DNA from: Tritrichomonas musculus
Taxonomy: Eukaryota; Parabasalia; Tritrichomonadida; Tritrichomonadidae
Reading direction: 5' to 3'
Assembly (NCBI GenBank): GCA_039105265.1
Contig: JAPFFF010000012.1
Coordinates: 4,030,001-4,094,000, forward strand
DNA: 64,000 bases
In this document: positions 9,703 to 20,260 of the stretch, in pieces
Layout of the letters: every line of letters begins with the position of its first letter
How positions within the stretch are numbered: position 1 is the stretch's first letter
Translations under genes and position numbers: made by a program
The notes under the pieces: generated by a model
The model's input: the letters and a program-made list of their open reading frames with translations, nothing else
The model's database searches: none
What the model was told of the DNA's origin: nothing

Positions 9703-12381
9703 ATGGAGAATAATTTATTAGAAAATGAACCTCACGAAGAGAATGCAAAGGCGAGAACCAAGAGAGTGAATGTATTGACTGTTTTGCAATATATTATTTT
9801 GATTTTAATAATAATTTTTTTAGTTCTTGTTTCATTTTTATATTATTTATCTTTTGCGGGAATTCTTTCGCTAACGGTTTATTTATTATTGTATGAATGG
9901 TTATCATTGTTTACAAAAGACATATTACACATGGTTTTATCAATTTTTGCAAATTTTTCAGACTTTGGATTATTTTTTGTCCTTGCACTACTTTGTGTCT
10001 ACGTTATCAAAGCTTATTTATCATTTTTACAATTAGGATTCAAATTAATTTTACCAATTTTCAGCAGAAAAGTTATAATTTCAGATAATTACGATAAAGA
10101 TACATTTTTTAATGGATTGCTTATCTGTAATTTGATAATAATAGCTATAATTATAGCTGGGCTAATAGTTCTGTTTATTTTTATTTTCAAAAATCAAATG
10201 AGACTCTTCATTGCAGCAATCTCCCTTGAGTGCATTTTCCTTGTTCTTGTTTTTCTAGGCAATTTGTGCATATTTGTCCAAAAAATAGTGCAAAAGTTCA
10301 AAAAGAAAGATCCAACGGAATTATCAACATCACTTCTCACACCAGAAGGCTATCCAGACATTGATCTCCAAATAAACGGTCATCGAAAAAGTGACACCAA
10401 GAAAACGGATTTTCAATATGAAAACAAGCAACCAAGCGAGAACCATGACAATTCAAAATTGAATGGCAACACAAATTTAAATGTTGATTCAAAATTGAAT
10501 GATAATTCAAATTTGAATGACCACTCAAATTTGAATAATGTTAACAATGTGAATAACATTAAATTAGCTAATAAAGGTTCTAATAATAGCTATACTAAAT
10601 TGAATGACAGCACTGACAAAGGATCTGTAACATTGCAACAATTACAGAATGAAAACATATTTTTTGTTTCTTCATTGTATGGAATGTTTGATGATTCAAT
10701 TGAAGGTGGAACTATTTCCAAGTGTCAAATTGTTTATCAATCAATTATAATGGCGATAATCTTGTCATTTCAAATGTACTCACTCATCTATCCATGCATC
10801 AACGGATCAATAACGATTGGACAATTTTTTCTCTATTTCTTTATCAAATTGATTTTCATCAATAAAATATTTGCATACAATTTCATTGACATTATTTTGA
10901 ATGGGAAACGAGTAATTCGTTCATTGAAGCAAATGAAAGCAAAGATTATTTTTTGGATTGTTGTCATTCTTTATATTGCATTAATTGTAGCCTTCACAGT
11001 CATTCTTCTTCTCTCACAAAAAGCTGTTTTTCCAACAATAAAAAGTGCCACTTTTACTGAAAATAATCAAAGATGGTACAAATTGAATAAAAATCAAGCA
11101 GCAGCACCTGAAAGTTTTTGTTTCACACATGCACAAAAAGATGGGACTTTAAAAACAGAAGATTTTGCAATGCTGACAACACTTCCGCGAATGTATAATG
11201 TAACGAAAGATGGGAAGTGTTTTATTAAGCCTTCAATGAGAGGCTTGTTCAACACAACAATGAAGTACATTTTTGGCAAAGATTATGAAAAAGATGGCAT
11301 TTTTATTCTTTGTAAAAGACTCACAAGGTATCCAATACTTGTTATTTCATCAGAAAAGATATTGAATAAGACACTTGATTACTTTTCTAATGATAACAAT
11401 ATAAAATTCTTGAACAAACAATTCAATGTCACCAACACGAATTACTTTGAAAATAGAAAATTCACAAATCTCACAATTGAAGGACGGCAACTTTTGAATG
11501 ACTATGAAAAATGTGTAGAATTGAATGGTACAGAAAATTGTGAAGAAAAATGGGACATCTTCACTCAATTCTATTGGCCAAATATGTATTCAAATGATTA
11601 TGTTGATATTAACGGTTTTGAACGTTATCAAATTAGCATCGACTCGAAAATGACAATTCAACCTTCTTTCATTACAAGTGACGGCCAATTATGGTCTGGT
11701 ACTCATTACATTGTGAGTGGTTCCTGCGAGGACGGTTGGGGAGTTGGATTTTTCATTGAAACAATTGGAAGAAAGTATATTCCATTAATTTTCAACAACA
11801 TTTTGATCCTTTATTCACTGACTCGAGACATTTTGAACGAAGTCTTTCTTCGAATTGAATGGTTCAATAGAAACATTTTTTATTTCGATGTTAGTTCGTC
11901 GAAAGAAATGTCAGCTATTGTTGATTTATACTCTCAATTCAATTTTTCTCATCAGGCTTTGTATACGATAGGGCATTCAATTTCAGGAACCGCTTTTAAA
12001 GGCGTTTCTTATTTTACTGATATTCAAGGAATCGCTTTTGAAGCTTCCGATGGTGAAAATAACGTAAATTTGCTACTCAATTCTAAGTTTACTAAGAAAA
12101 GTGACGCAAATAGTCAGATAACAAACGTTTATTCAAAGAATAGTATTATATCTGGAAATGATGGAAATTGCGATGTGAATGGAATACTTCCTAGAAGATA
12201 TATTTTCCCTAATGTTTTCGATACTGCATGCCAGGCGGCTATATCATGTTCAAATACAATGAAATATGTTCCTTTTTGCAAACAAGTATTAACTCAAAAT
12301 GGTGAAAATCCAGAAAAAGAATTTAATATTAGTTTTAAAGCATATATGAATTATTACGGATATACTTATAATGATTCTTAA
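9703..12381 (+). CDS. Polytopic membrane protein with lipase-like domain
   Basis: 892 residues from an ATG. The N-terminal half has several membrane segments (about 25-60, 75-105, 135-195, 345-400 and 412-440), interrupted by a hydrophilic loop at ~205-330 rich in Asn/Leu/Asp repeats of the N-L-N-D-x-S type. The C-terminal ~450 residues form a soluble domain containing GHSISG (Gly757 to Gly762, Ser759), the nucleophile elbow of alpha/beta-hydrolase lipases, preceded by a beta-strand-like ALYTI and followed by GIAFEA, as in class-3 lipases. A membrane-anchored lipid hydrolase is inferred; the acid and His of the triad cannot be assigned by eye. The C-terminal domain has many Cys and potential N-glycosylation sites, suggesting it faces a lumen or the outside. 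Confidence 0.6.
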   Translation: MENNLLENEPHEENAKARTKRVNVLTVLQYIILILIIIFLVLVSFLYYLSFAGILSLTVYLLLYEWLSLFTKDILHMVLSIFANFSDFGLFFVLALLCVYVIKAYLSFLQLGFKLILPIFSRKVIISDNYDKDTFFNGLLICNLIIIAIIIAGLIVLFIFIFKNQMRLFIAAISLECIFLVLVFLGNLCIFVQKIVQKFKKKDPTELSTSLLTPEGYPDIDLQINGHRKSDTKKTDFQYENKQPSENHDNSKLNGNTNLNVDSKLNDNSNLNDHSNLNNVNNVNNIKLANKGSNNSYTKLNDSTDKGSVTLQQLQNENIFFVSSLYGMFDDSIEGGTISKCQIVYQSIIMAIILSFQMYSLIYPCINGSITIGQFFLYFFIKLIFINKIFAYNFIDIILNGKRVIRSLKQMKAKIIFWIVVILYIALIVAFTVILLLSQKAVFPTIKSATFTENNQRWYKLNKNQAAAPESFCFTHAQKDGTLKTEDFAMLTTLPRMYNVTKDGKCFIKPSMRGLFNTTMKYIFGKDYEKDGIFILCKRLTRYPILVISSEKILNKTLDYFSNDNNIKFLNKQFNVTNTNYFENRKFTNLTIEGRQLLNDYEKCVELNGTENCEEKWDIFTQFYWPNMYSNDYVDINGFERYQISIDSKMTIQPSFITSDGQLWSGTHYIVSGSCEDGWGVGFFIETIGRKYIPLIFNNILILYSLTRDILNEVFLRIEWFNRNIFYFDVSSSKEMSAIVDLYSQFNFSHQALYTIGHSISGTAFKGVSYFTDIQGIAFEASDGENNVNLLLNSKFTKKSDANSQITNVYSKNSIISGNDGNCDVNGILPRRYIFPNVFDTACQAAISCSNTMKYVPFCKQVLTQNGENPEKEFNISFKAYMNYYGYTYNDS

Positions 12382-12615
12382 ATTTTTGTATATTTTTTAA
12401 ATGAATTATTTTGTTAACCATTTTTTGTTAACCATTTTATTGATTTATAACGAACAAAAAAAAAACTTCTAATGGTTTCCAAGCAATGTTATTTGTGAAG
12501 CATTAGATGAAATATTTTTTTTTTAGTTAAGGGAAAATTAAAAAAAAAATCTATAATTTTATTAAAAAAATTGTTTTTTTCTTAATCATGATAAAAATCT
12601 TCTCTAATAATTATT

Positions 12616-13563
12616 TTAAGAGAAGCATGGCTTGGCCAAAACATCTGGTGTAGTTGAGCTGCACATGTATTGTTGGTCGAATTTCTTCAAGTAACCATTG
12701 ATCTTTGGTTCCATTGTTAATGGAGTAAGTCCTGGTTCTTGTGAAAGGAGTTTCAAGAAGTAGAAAGTGAATATACCTTGGTCTTTTCCGCCAACAGATG
12801 TTTGTTTTGCGGTTTCTGAATCTCTTGCTGCAGAAAGAGAATAAATATTAGGTGGCATTTGTTTTCCGTTGAAGAGGGTTCCTGGTTTAAGATCATAGAT
12901 AGTACCACTGTGGCAGCAATCGTTGAATAAGCAGACAATGCTGTTATCTGGTTTGCCACTGTTAGCAATTGTTTCTGCAAGAGTATCATCAATAACGAAG
13001 TTATCATCGAAAACGAGGGCTTCATCTTTTCCATCGGTTTCATCGCCGTTCTTATCATCAATGCTACCACCGTGACCAGTGTAGTAAACAACAAGATATT
13101 CTTTGGTGTTCTTAAGGAAGTGTGCGAAATAACGTAAGAATTCTTCAGATGTTGGGTTGTGAGCGAAGTAAAGGTCGAATCCAAGTTGTTTGAAGTATCC
13201 GGCTACTGCAAGTGCATCATTCATTGGACCAACACCGAGTGAGTAGTCTGGCCTTGTGTATGTATTGCAACATATGAAGACACATCTTCTAAGGTCAGTT
13301 GGTAATGTGCTCATCTTCTTGAGATCGCATCCAAGTGGCTGATCAGATGCAACTTCTTCAACAGCCTGTTGTTGGGTATCGATTGAACCTGTGTTGTGTG
13401 CATTATCCCATTCTTGTGGTGTGAAGTTTAATCCAAGTTTAGAAAGAATTGATGTGAAAACTTTCTTTGCTATTGTTTTGGCTTGATCTTTATATTGATC
13501 TGTTTTGGAGCAAACTCCTTTCTTTGTTTGATTGTTATCAGTTGAGCTGCAAGCTTGTCCCAT
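12616..13563 (-). CDS. Metacaspase-like peptidase (C14)
   Basis: 315 residues with a caspase/metacaspase p20 region. The catalytic dyad is visible: His164 in YYTGHGG and Cys217 in DCCHSG, preceded by CVFICCNTY and YFKQLGFDLYF strands. The N-terminus MGQACSS has Gly2 and Cys5, the pattern for N-myristoylation plus palmitoylation, so membrane targeting is possible (inferred). Metacaspases cleave after Arg/Lys and are the caspase relatives of protists. The ATG is at 13561-13563, ~15 bp downstream of a TCATT motif. A divergent relative is at 43942-44796. Confidence 0.85.
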   Translation of the reverse strand: MGQACSSTDNNQTKKGVCSKTDQYKDQAKTIAKKVFTSILSKLGLNFTPQEWDNAHNTGSIDTQQQAVEEVASDQPLGCDLKKMSTLPTDLRRCVFICCNTYTRPDYSLGVGPMNDALAVAGYFKQLGFDLYFAHNPTSEEFLRYFAHFLKNTKEYLVVYYTGHGGSIDDKNGDETDGKDEALVFDDNFVIDDTLAETIANSGKPDNSIVCLFNDCCHSGTIYDLKPGTLFNGKQMPPNIYSLSAARDSETAKQTSVGGKDQGIFTFYFLKLLSQEPGLTPLTMEPKINGYLKKFDQQYMCSSTTPDVLAKPCFS

Positions 13564-14470
13564 TGGGTTTTAAATAAAATGAAATGAATAAATGATAATC
13601 ATTGATATATCCATAATTCATATTGAATTATAAATAATTTCTCTCAATTTTGAAAGTTTTTGAAAAATTCAATGTTCTTGCAAAGATAAAAATGGAGATG
13701 ATTCTCAAATTTGAATTAAATTCAATTTTTTGATAAAATTATAAAACTTTTGATTTGAAATTAAAAAAAAAAAGATTGAATTTTCAGAGAAAGCATATAA
13801 AATTAAAAAAAAAAATGATTATTGAATGATGACTATATTTGATTGTTTTGGAATGAAGATAAAATTTTTCATTTTACATTCTAAAATCTAAAATCATTAT
13901 TCCTCACTTTAGTTTAATTTCTTAACGCTACTCGTTTTATTTCAAAAAAAAAAAAGTTTTAACAACATATTATATAAAAACGTATAAATAAGGAAATCAT
14001 ATGTTTTAAATTATTTTGCAATAATAAACATTAATTTAATTTAATATTTTATTTATTTTTAAGATATTTCAATATCCAAATAAGATAAAAGTTTTTTATT
14101 TTCACGATACTAAAAAAATCCTATCAATTATTCAGTGCATTCAGAATATGAAGTTTTTAAAATATTTATATATAAATATACTTGAGACCAACGTAAAAAG
14201 AATTTATTTTATTTAAAATAATTTTAATAAATTATATTAATGTCTCTAAATATTTTTATTCTTATTTTTTTGATAAAAATGACAAGATAATTAATAATTA
14301 CTGATCGTAAATGATAACGTATCGTTAATTTTGAGTTTTTATGACGTAGGTTATAAAACAAATTGAAAAAAATCAAGATTATAAACAATTGTCATAATTA
14401 TAAAATCTTCTATTAATTTCATAAACAAAATATAAACAAGAGATATAAACGCATTTTATATATACAACAA
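13564..14470. other. Intergenic, AT-rich
   Basis: Contains the promoter of the metacaspase gene at its left end and the 3' flank of the coiled-coil gene at its right. No further gene is seen. Confidence 0.6.
13578..13587 (-). promoter_or_regulatory. Initiator-like TCATT pair, metacaspase
   Basis: Two adjacent TCATT motifs on the minus strand, 15-24 bp before the ATG. They fit the trichomonad Inr TCA(C/T)(A/T). Confidence 0.45.
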
Positions 14471-15895
14471 TTAATCTTTCTTCGGATTCAAATATTCAAG
14501 TCCAGTTGATGAGAGAAATTCTTTCATCTGCTTTTGCCATTCCGCATTCTCTTCATATAATTTTGGTAAAAGAGCATCTTGCTCTGATTGTTGACTTGAT
14601 AAAGGCATCTGGATTTTTAATTGAGCCATTCTATTTTTACTCTCTTGAATTTCTTGCTGTTCAAGCAAACGATTTTTATCTCTGATTTCATCGAGAAGAT
14701 ATTTTCTCTTCATTACAAATTCTTTGTATTTGCGAGATTGCTCAATTGACCTATCAAGAACTTGGCCCAATTGTTTGAAGTCAGGAATTCTCATCATTTG
14801 AGTTTGGAGCCTTTGCTCGGTAGAACTAATTTGAATGTTTAATTGGTCGATCCTTTTCGTTAAGGATTCAACGACATCAGACAATTCTTTTGTTTTTGAA
14901 GTATGTCGAGCTAATTTCTCTTCATGCTCAATTTTCTCGTTATTAAGAACAGCTCGAAGACGTCTGTTTTCAACTTCAGCATCTAAAAGTTCTTGTGTTT
15001 TCAGATTATCATGATATGATTCAACAGCTCTAGATAATTGAAGAAGTTCATCTTTGGCACGATCGAGGGCAGCCCGGGTTAAGTTATTAGCATAACTTTC
15101 TTTTTTATAATCAGCCCGAAGTTTTTCAACTGTTAAAAGTATTTCTTGATGCATAATAGCGTGCTTCTCTTCTGTAGTAAGACGTTCTTTTTTACGACTT
15201 TGAAGTTCTGAAGACATTTCTTCTTCATCTTGTACTAATTTTTGAACTTTATTGAGCTCCATTTGAACTCGTTCGTATCTTGAATGAACCATTCCTCGCT
15301 GAGCTGAGTCCGAATTCATATGCCTTTCTAATGTTGAACGAAGCATGAGTATTGTTTGTTTTAAAACATCTTTTTCGTTGATCGCCATTTGAATAATATT
15401 TTTATTATGAGATGCTTCATTTTGCGCAATTTCGAGTAATTCTTCTTCTTTCGCAAGCATTTTTTTCTTTTCATCGAGGGTTTGTTGAAAAGTAAAAAGA
15501 TTTTTAGAGAGCTCAATTTCAAATCTAGCAGCAAGCCTCTCATGATAGGAAATTAGTTGCATAATACCATTCCGAATAATTTGAACTCCTTCCTGTGTGG
15601 TATCAAAAGGGTGGCTTAATTTTTCATGAGATTCAGTATCATCTTCAATAAAATTTATTTGCCCTGCTTGCTGAAAATCTTGAATTAATTGTGTTAGTCT
15701 TGATTTAAATTCATCTAATTTAGGTAATCTTTTCTCAAGAGCAGTGACTTGCGTTTTTTTTTCCATTAACTGTCGTCTATAATAATCATAATCTCCTTTA
15801 GAAGAATTAAGCGATTCTTTTGATGGTGTATTAAAACCAGAATTTTTTGATCCGATTGCTAATTTAGGTGTTCTAAAAGTGTTTTTTTGAGTCAT
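14471..15895 (-). CDS. Coiled-coil protein
   Basis: 474 residues when started at the ATG at 15893-15895; the open frame extends ten codons further only to a TTG. The first ~45 residues are Ser/Thr/Asn-rich, then almost the whole protein (about 50-455) is heptad-patterned coiled coil rich in Glu, Lys, Leu and Gln. There is no membrane segment or enzyme motif. The arrangement is typical of cytoskeletal, basal-body or axonemal scaffold proteins, which are abundant in these flagellates, but no specific family was recognised. Confidence 0.75.
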   Translation of the reverse strand: MTQKNTFRTPKLAIGSKNSGFNTPSKESLNSSKGDYDYYRRQLMEKKTQVTALEKRLPKLDEFKSRLTQLIQDFQQAGQINFIEDDTESHEKLSHPFDTTQEGVQIIRNGIMQLISYHERLAARFEIELSKNLFTFQQTLDEKKKMLAKEEELLEIAQNEASHNKNIIQMAINEKDVLKQTILMLRSTLERHMNSDSAQRGMVHSRYERVQMELNKVQKLVQDEEEMSSELQSRKKERLTTEEKHAIMHQEILLTVEKLRADYKKESYANNLTRAALDRAKDELLQLSRAVESYHDNLKTQELLDAEVENRRLRAVLNNEKIEHEEKLARHTSKTKELSDVVESLTKRIDQLNIQISSTEQRLQTQMMRIPDFKQLGQVLDRSIEQSRKYKEFVMKRKYLLDEIRDKNRLLEQQEIQESKNRMAQLKIQMPLSSQQSEQDALLPKLYEENAEWQKQMKEFLSSTGLEYLNPKKD

Positions 15896-16240
15896 CTCTT
15901 TATTTAAATAACGTATTTGATACAAACAACTTTGAATACATATTCAATTTTGATAGATTTTCTAAAATATTGAAAATTTACTTTTATATATAATAATAAT
16001 AAAATTCTACAAATATTTATCAGCATTTTGTATCTGATATATTATTGAATCTCCAAATATTAGGAAAATATACTTTTCTTCTAATATTTCTGGAAAATAT
16101 TAAATTGAAAAAGGACCAATCATAATATCCTATAAGAATTCATACAATATAAACACTGTACAAACGAAAAATTATTAATTCCATGAGAAAATTAAAACAA
16201 ATTATAAATCATTAATTTTGAATTTGTCATTTTTAAATAT
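15896..16240. other. Intergenic
   Basis: AT-rich. It carries the promoter of the coiled-coil gene and the 3' flank of the phosphatase gene. Nothing else is seen. Confidence 0.5.
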
Positions 16241-17365
16241 TTAAAACACACAAATAGGCTGATCATCAAGAACACCAAATAATTCATTAGCCAAAGATTC
16301 TGTGATATCTTGTTTTTCTGTTGGTTCTGCAAGAAAACACTCAGGAATTAAAACTCTTCTTTTATCTAGCTCACATTGAGTAAGTGGAGAAAAAGTTTCA
16401 ATTTTAATTGAACAAGTTGAATTTGTATAACAAAGTGATTCATTTGAAATTTCAACCATATTCTTGCATTTTTCTTCTGAGTCAGAATCTTCTGAAGGCG
16501 ATGATTCATCTGTAAATTGTTGAATAACAATAACAGCTGCATCATTTGCCATTTCACAATAATCTGTATTACTGAAAACTGTTATACAGTTTTCTAATGG
16601 ATATTCAAAACCATCATAACATGATTCATGTGATCTAATCATTTTTTTGAGATTATTTTGAGTCAAAAAATAATTTAACTTTTTGTCATTAAATGTATAT
16701 CCACTTCCTCTGAAACTTGGTTGAAATCCTTTGCTTGATTCATTTGGATCACTCCATACTAGATCAGATGCGATCTGAGAATCTGATGAAAGCATTGGCT
16801 TAGGAAGCTTTTCTATATCATCAAGACTGTTTAAATAAGGACCAATTCCTCCATGAACACAAAAATAATAATTGTTGACAACTGCTGCGTATGATAAATA
16901 CATAAAGCACTTCATGAACTTTTGATAAACTTTGTTATTAAAAATTTTATCACAATCATTTTTAAATCCATATACAGATGTAATTGTTTCGCATTCATGA
17001 TTTCCACGGATCATATATAATGAAGTTGGGTATAAAATTTTAAGGCAAAGCAAAAGTAAAATGACTTCTGGGGAATTTGATCCTCTATCTATGTAATCTC
17101 CAAGGAAAAGATATTTTGTTTTTGGTGGATAATCAAATCTTTCAAAGATACGAAGGAGATCATCAATGTTTCCATGAATATCACCAACAATAATAAAATT
17201 TCCGTATAAATGAAGCAGTGAACTCTCTTCTTTGAATATTTGTTTTGCACTTTTGATTATTTTAATAATATTATCATTAGAAGGAAAAACTTTTGATCTG
17301 CTCATTTTGTGCATCCTTGATTTGAGTATTGAAAGGACTGTTTCTTGTATTTGAATTGCATCCAT
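16241..17365 (-). CDS. Ser/Thr protein phosphatase, PP1/PP2A type
   Basis: 374 residues from ATG 17363-17365. The metallophosphatase signature is complete: GDIHG (61-65), GDYIDRG (89-95), RGNHE (120-124), CVHGG (~168), then WSDP and RGSGYTF in the middle and RSHESCYDGFEY near 250. These bind two metal ions and phosphate for dephosphorylation of Ser/Thr. Residues after ~290 form an acidic, Ser-rich tail not found in the PP1 core, probably regulatory. Minor departures from PP1 (for example SHESCYDG where PP1 has AHQVVEDG) mark it as a divergent member of the large trichomonad PP1-like group. Confidence 0.88.
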   Translation of the reverse strand: MDAIQIQETVLSILKSRMHKMSRSKVFPSNDNIIKIIKSAKQIFKEESSLLHLYGNFIIVGDIHGNIDDLLRIFERFDYPPKTKYLFLGDYIDRGSNSPEVILLLLCLKILYPTSLYMIRGNHECETITSVYGFKNDCDKIFNNKVYQKFMKCFMYLSYAAVVNNYYFCVHGGIGPYLNSLDDIEKLPKPMLSSDSQIASDLVWSDPNESSKGFQPSFRGSGYTFNDKKLNYFLTQNNLKKMIRSHESCYDGFEYPLENCITVFSNTDYCEMANDAAVIVIQQFTDESSPSEDSDSEEKCKNMVEISNESLCYTNSTCSIKIETFSPLTQCELDKRRVLIPECFLAEPTEKQDITESLANELFGVLDDQPICVF

Positions 17366-18362
17366 TTCTAAATTTAAAATGAAATGAATGTGATATAACA
17401 AAATTTTCAAAATTTCTTTTGACTTGTTTTTATAATTGTGGAAAATTAAATTTTAAATTGAAAAGCGTTTCTATACCAAAATATAATATATTTTATAAAA
17501 ACAATTAAATAATTTATAATAAAATAGAATAAATATATTTTATAAATAATAATTAACTTCATTAATAACTTAAACATTTATTTTTAAAGATATTTAAGTT
17601 TTTTTCTAAGACCATAAGATTCACAAAATGAAAACTTTTATTCAAAATTTTGAAAAATTTTTAAGAAATCTGACATATTATTTTTGTGTTAAAACATTTT
17701 TATTATCAGTTTACAATTTAGCAAACCTCATTAAGTGATAAAATATAAACCAGCGCGATTAATATATGTATATATATATGCAATTATATAAGTAAAACTC
17801 GTCTTGAATTCATAAGATGAAAATTTGGATATATATATAATTTCATTAAATCATTTTGATATTAGATAACAATCCTTAATAATCCTACGATTTTTTTCTT
17901 TGTAATGAAAAAAGACTTTTGTATAATGAAATAATTCATTATACATTTGGGGGTTTTCATTTTTAATTCTACTCTGATTGATTCGTTATTTTATTACACT
18001 TTAGCTTATTATTTTAATGAAATAAGGAGTATTTTTCAATATTCAAAAGTTCACCAAGTATTTACTTGAAAAAAAGGCAAATATGCTTACCCATTATATT
18101 TATTGAAGGGATTTAATTAAGTTTTAATAATAAGAAATTATATATAATTGGATAAATCCTTTAAATTTATTTAAACAAATTTATATTTATAAATATTTTT
18201 ATGGATCTAATAAGGTATATATTTATTTATGAAATACTTATAAAATATTAATGCAAAAAAATTGATTTATGTTATAAAATTATCATGATAATCATATATT
18301 AAAATCAAAATCCATATATTGAAAAAGTTTATTTCTTCCTTGAGACCGTTTAATCAAACCAA
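17366..18362. other. Intergenic between divergent genes
   Basis: About 1 kb without a recognised gene. It has an 11-bp-arm hairpin (TGTATAATGAA at 17920-17930 and its complement at 17935-17945). Confidence 0.55.
17378..17387 (-). promoter_or_regulatory. Initiator-like TCATT pair, phosphatase
   Basis: Two TCATT motifs on the minus strand, 13-22 bp before the ATG at 17365. Confidence 0.45.
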
Positions 18363-19835
18363 ATGGATGACTTAAGTTCAATTCTAAAAGAATACTCTTT
18401 CCGAGTCTTAACAGATGATCAAGAATCAATCAAATGCCAAAATTTATCCAAAATAAATATGTTGGGCGAATATAGTGATTGCTGGCTTCTTTTATCAATT
18501 ATCTTTAATGATAAATATACACTTAACAGTGTTCCACCCTTTTATTTTACATCTTCAAATGAAACTTTTGAATTAGAAGAAAAACTTTTAAAAATAAAGT
18601 TCTTAGTTTGGCTCCAATATCTCTATCAAAGAAATAATGAAGTTGATATAGAAAAAATGAGCCTAATTGAATTGATTCGAGGCGGTTACTATGATGAATT
18701 TCTGACAAAATTTGGGAATCTTTTTGGTTCATGGAAGGCTGAAATTTTCCGCGGTTTATTTGTTTTTGATCAAAATAAAAAAGGACAATCGTTAGCTAAT
18801 TTTCAAAATGGAATTAAAAATTTATGCAATTTGAGTGATATCACTCCAGAGGAGCAAAGTATATATAAAGCTTTTACTGGAAATTTTGATGAAATTCCGA
18901 ATTTTTTACAAACCGAGCACAACTTAATGTGGGCACAACTATTTACATCTTACTTGCAAAATGCAGAATTAAACGAATTTCAGATTGATCAAGTTTGCAA
19001 TTTTGAGCCAGTTGAATTCCAAAGGTTTTGTTTTAGGCCAAACTTATTTGAAAACTTACAAACTAACCCGATAATAGATAAAAGCCCTAAAAAAATTGAT
19101 CCGGATTCTTTGGCATTTTATTTCAATTTAGCTATAGTATTTAAAAACAAGGATTTGGCTTCATTTTTGCTTCCTTCATACTTATCAGTTTTATACAAAT
19201 GCAAGCAATACCACAGCATTTTCAAATACACATACTTCAATGAATCTTTTTTCACAATTGATGAATCTCTAGATAATGTATCATTAGCAGCTTCATATTT
19301 CGAACCTGATAGTCTTTTTTTGGATCCGTTGCTAAAAGAGAACAGAACAGAAGAAGTTAGAGATCTTTTAATTGGAATTAAATTTAAGATTATTCAAAAA
19401 AATGATGATGATTTTTTAAAGGCTCTCAGATGGCTGAAACTCGATGAATCTGTTTCCAAAGAATTTTTCCAGTTAGCAATTGAAATAACTTATGAAAATG
19501 TCATGATTAATAATTTTGATAATGCTCGAAAAACCTATAACTTGATAAAATTAATGCTTCCAAATACTGAGAAATATTTTTGGGACTCTTATTTAAGAGA
19601 AAACAGGATAGATGAAACTGATGATGATAGAATTATTTCTAGCTTTAAACAACTATTAATATGGGCGGCTTCATTGAAAGAAAATGGCCAAGTTGCATAC
19701 GGGTATGATAATAACGATAATGATGAAGATGCTTTTGAATCCTCTGATCGTTTGCTTCAACATTTATTTTCTCATATTACAGATACTTACCAAAAAAAGC
19801 TAAACAATGATGTTATGAACGGGAAACCGATATAA
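18363..19835 (+). CDS. Possible Nup107/Nup84-type nucleoporin
   Basis: 490 residues, all alpha-helical in character, without membrane segments. Several short patches resemble Nup107, a Y-complex scaffold subunit of the nuclear pore: GGYYDEFLTKFGNLFGSWKA resembles the Nup107 block around a conserved QPWRA, LMWAQLFTSYL resembles its LWAYF block, and ALRWLKLDES near the C-terminus resembles its WL-DP helix. Length is about half that of human Nup107, like compact protist versions. The match is judged by eye and is weak; any other alpha-solenoid protein is possible. Confidence 0.4.
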   Translation: MDDLSSILKEYSFRVLTDDQESIKCQNLSKINMLGEYSDCWLLLSIIFNDKYTLNSVPPFYFTSSNETFELEEKLLKIKFLVWLQYLYQRNNEVDIEKMSLIELIRGGYYDEFLTKFGNLFGSWKAEIFRGLFVFDQNKKGQSLANFQNGIKNLCNLSDITPEEQSIYKAFTGNFDEIPNFLQTEHNLMWAQLFTSYLQNAELNEFQIDQVCNFEPVEFQRFCFRPNLFENLQTNPIIDKSPKKIDPDSLAFYFNLAIVFKNKDLASFLLPSYLSVLYKCKQYHSIFKYTYFNESFFTIDESLDNVSLAASYFEPDSLFLDPLLKENRTEEVRDLLIGIKFKIIQKNDDDFLKALRWLKLDESVSKEFFQLAIEITYENVMINNFDNARKTYNLIKLMLPNTEKYFWDSYLRENRIDETDDDRIISSFKQLLIWAASLKENGQVAYGYDNNDNDEDAFESSDRLLQHLFSHITDTYQKKLNNDVMNGKPI

Positions 19836-20260
19836 AAATTGATGTAATAATAAATATATGTTATCCATTTTTTAAAATAATAAAAATAAAAAAAAACGTT
19901 ATTTTTTTAGTTAACTGAAAGTACTCAAACTTTGCTTATGAGTTACACACCAAAAAAGATTTCAAATTGATAATCCTATTTAAGTCACAAAATTATTTTT
20001 CTTTTATAAAAAATACTATCCTAATGAGGTAGAAAAGGATTACAAAAAAGAAACATCATGATCACATCCGCTAAATAAAAAATTTAATTTTCATATATTG
20101 TTTATTTTTTGAAAAGGATAATTCAAATTTTTACAATAAAAAATAAATATCTTAATTTTTTCTAAAGAATTCTTAAAAACCGATATATTATTTCATTGAA
20201 TGGATAATATTTAACTGAGATAATATATGAACATATTTTCATTTTTTTCTTCAAGAAAAA
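19836..20260. other. Intergenic
   Basis: Holds the kinase promoter; a TCATT initiator-like motif is at 20239-20243. Nothing else is recognised. Confidence 0.5.

Noticed and set aside
12753-13184. 143-codon frame inside the metacaspase gene
   Set aside because: Out-of-frame shadow of a gene with clear catalytic motifs.
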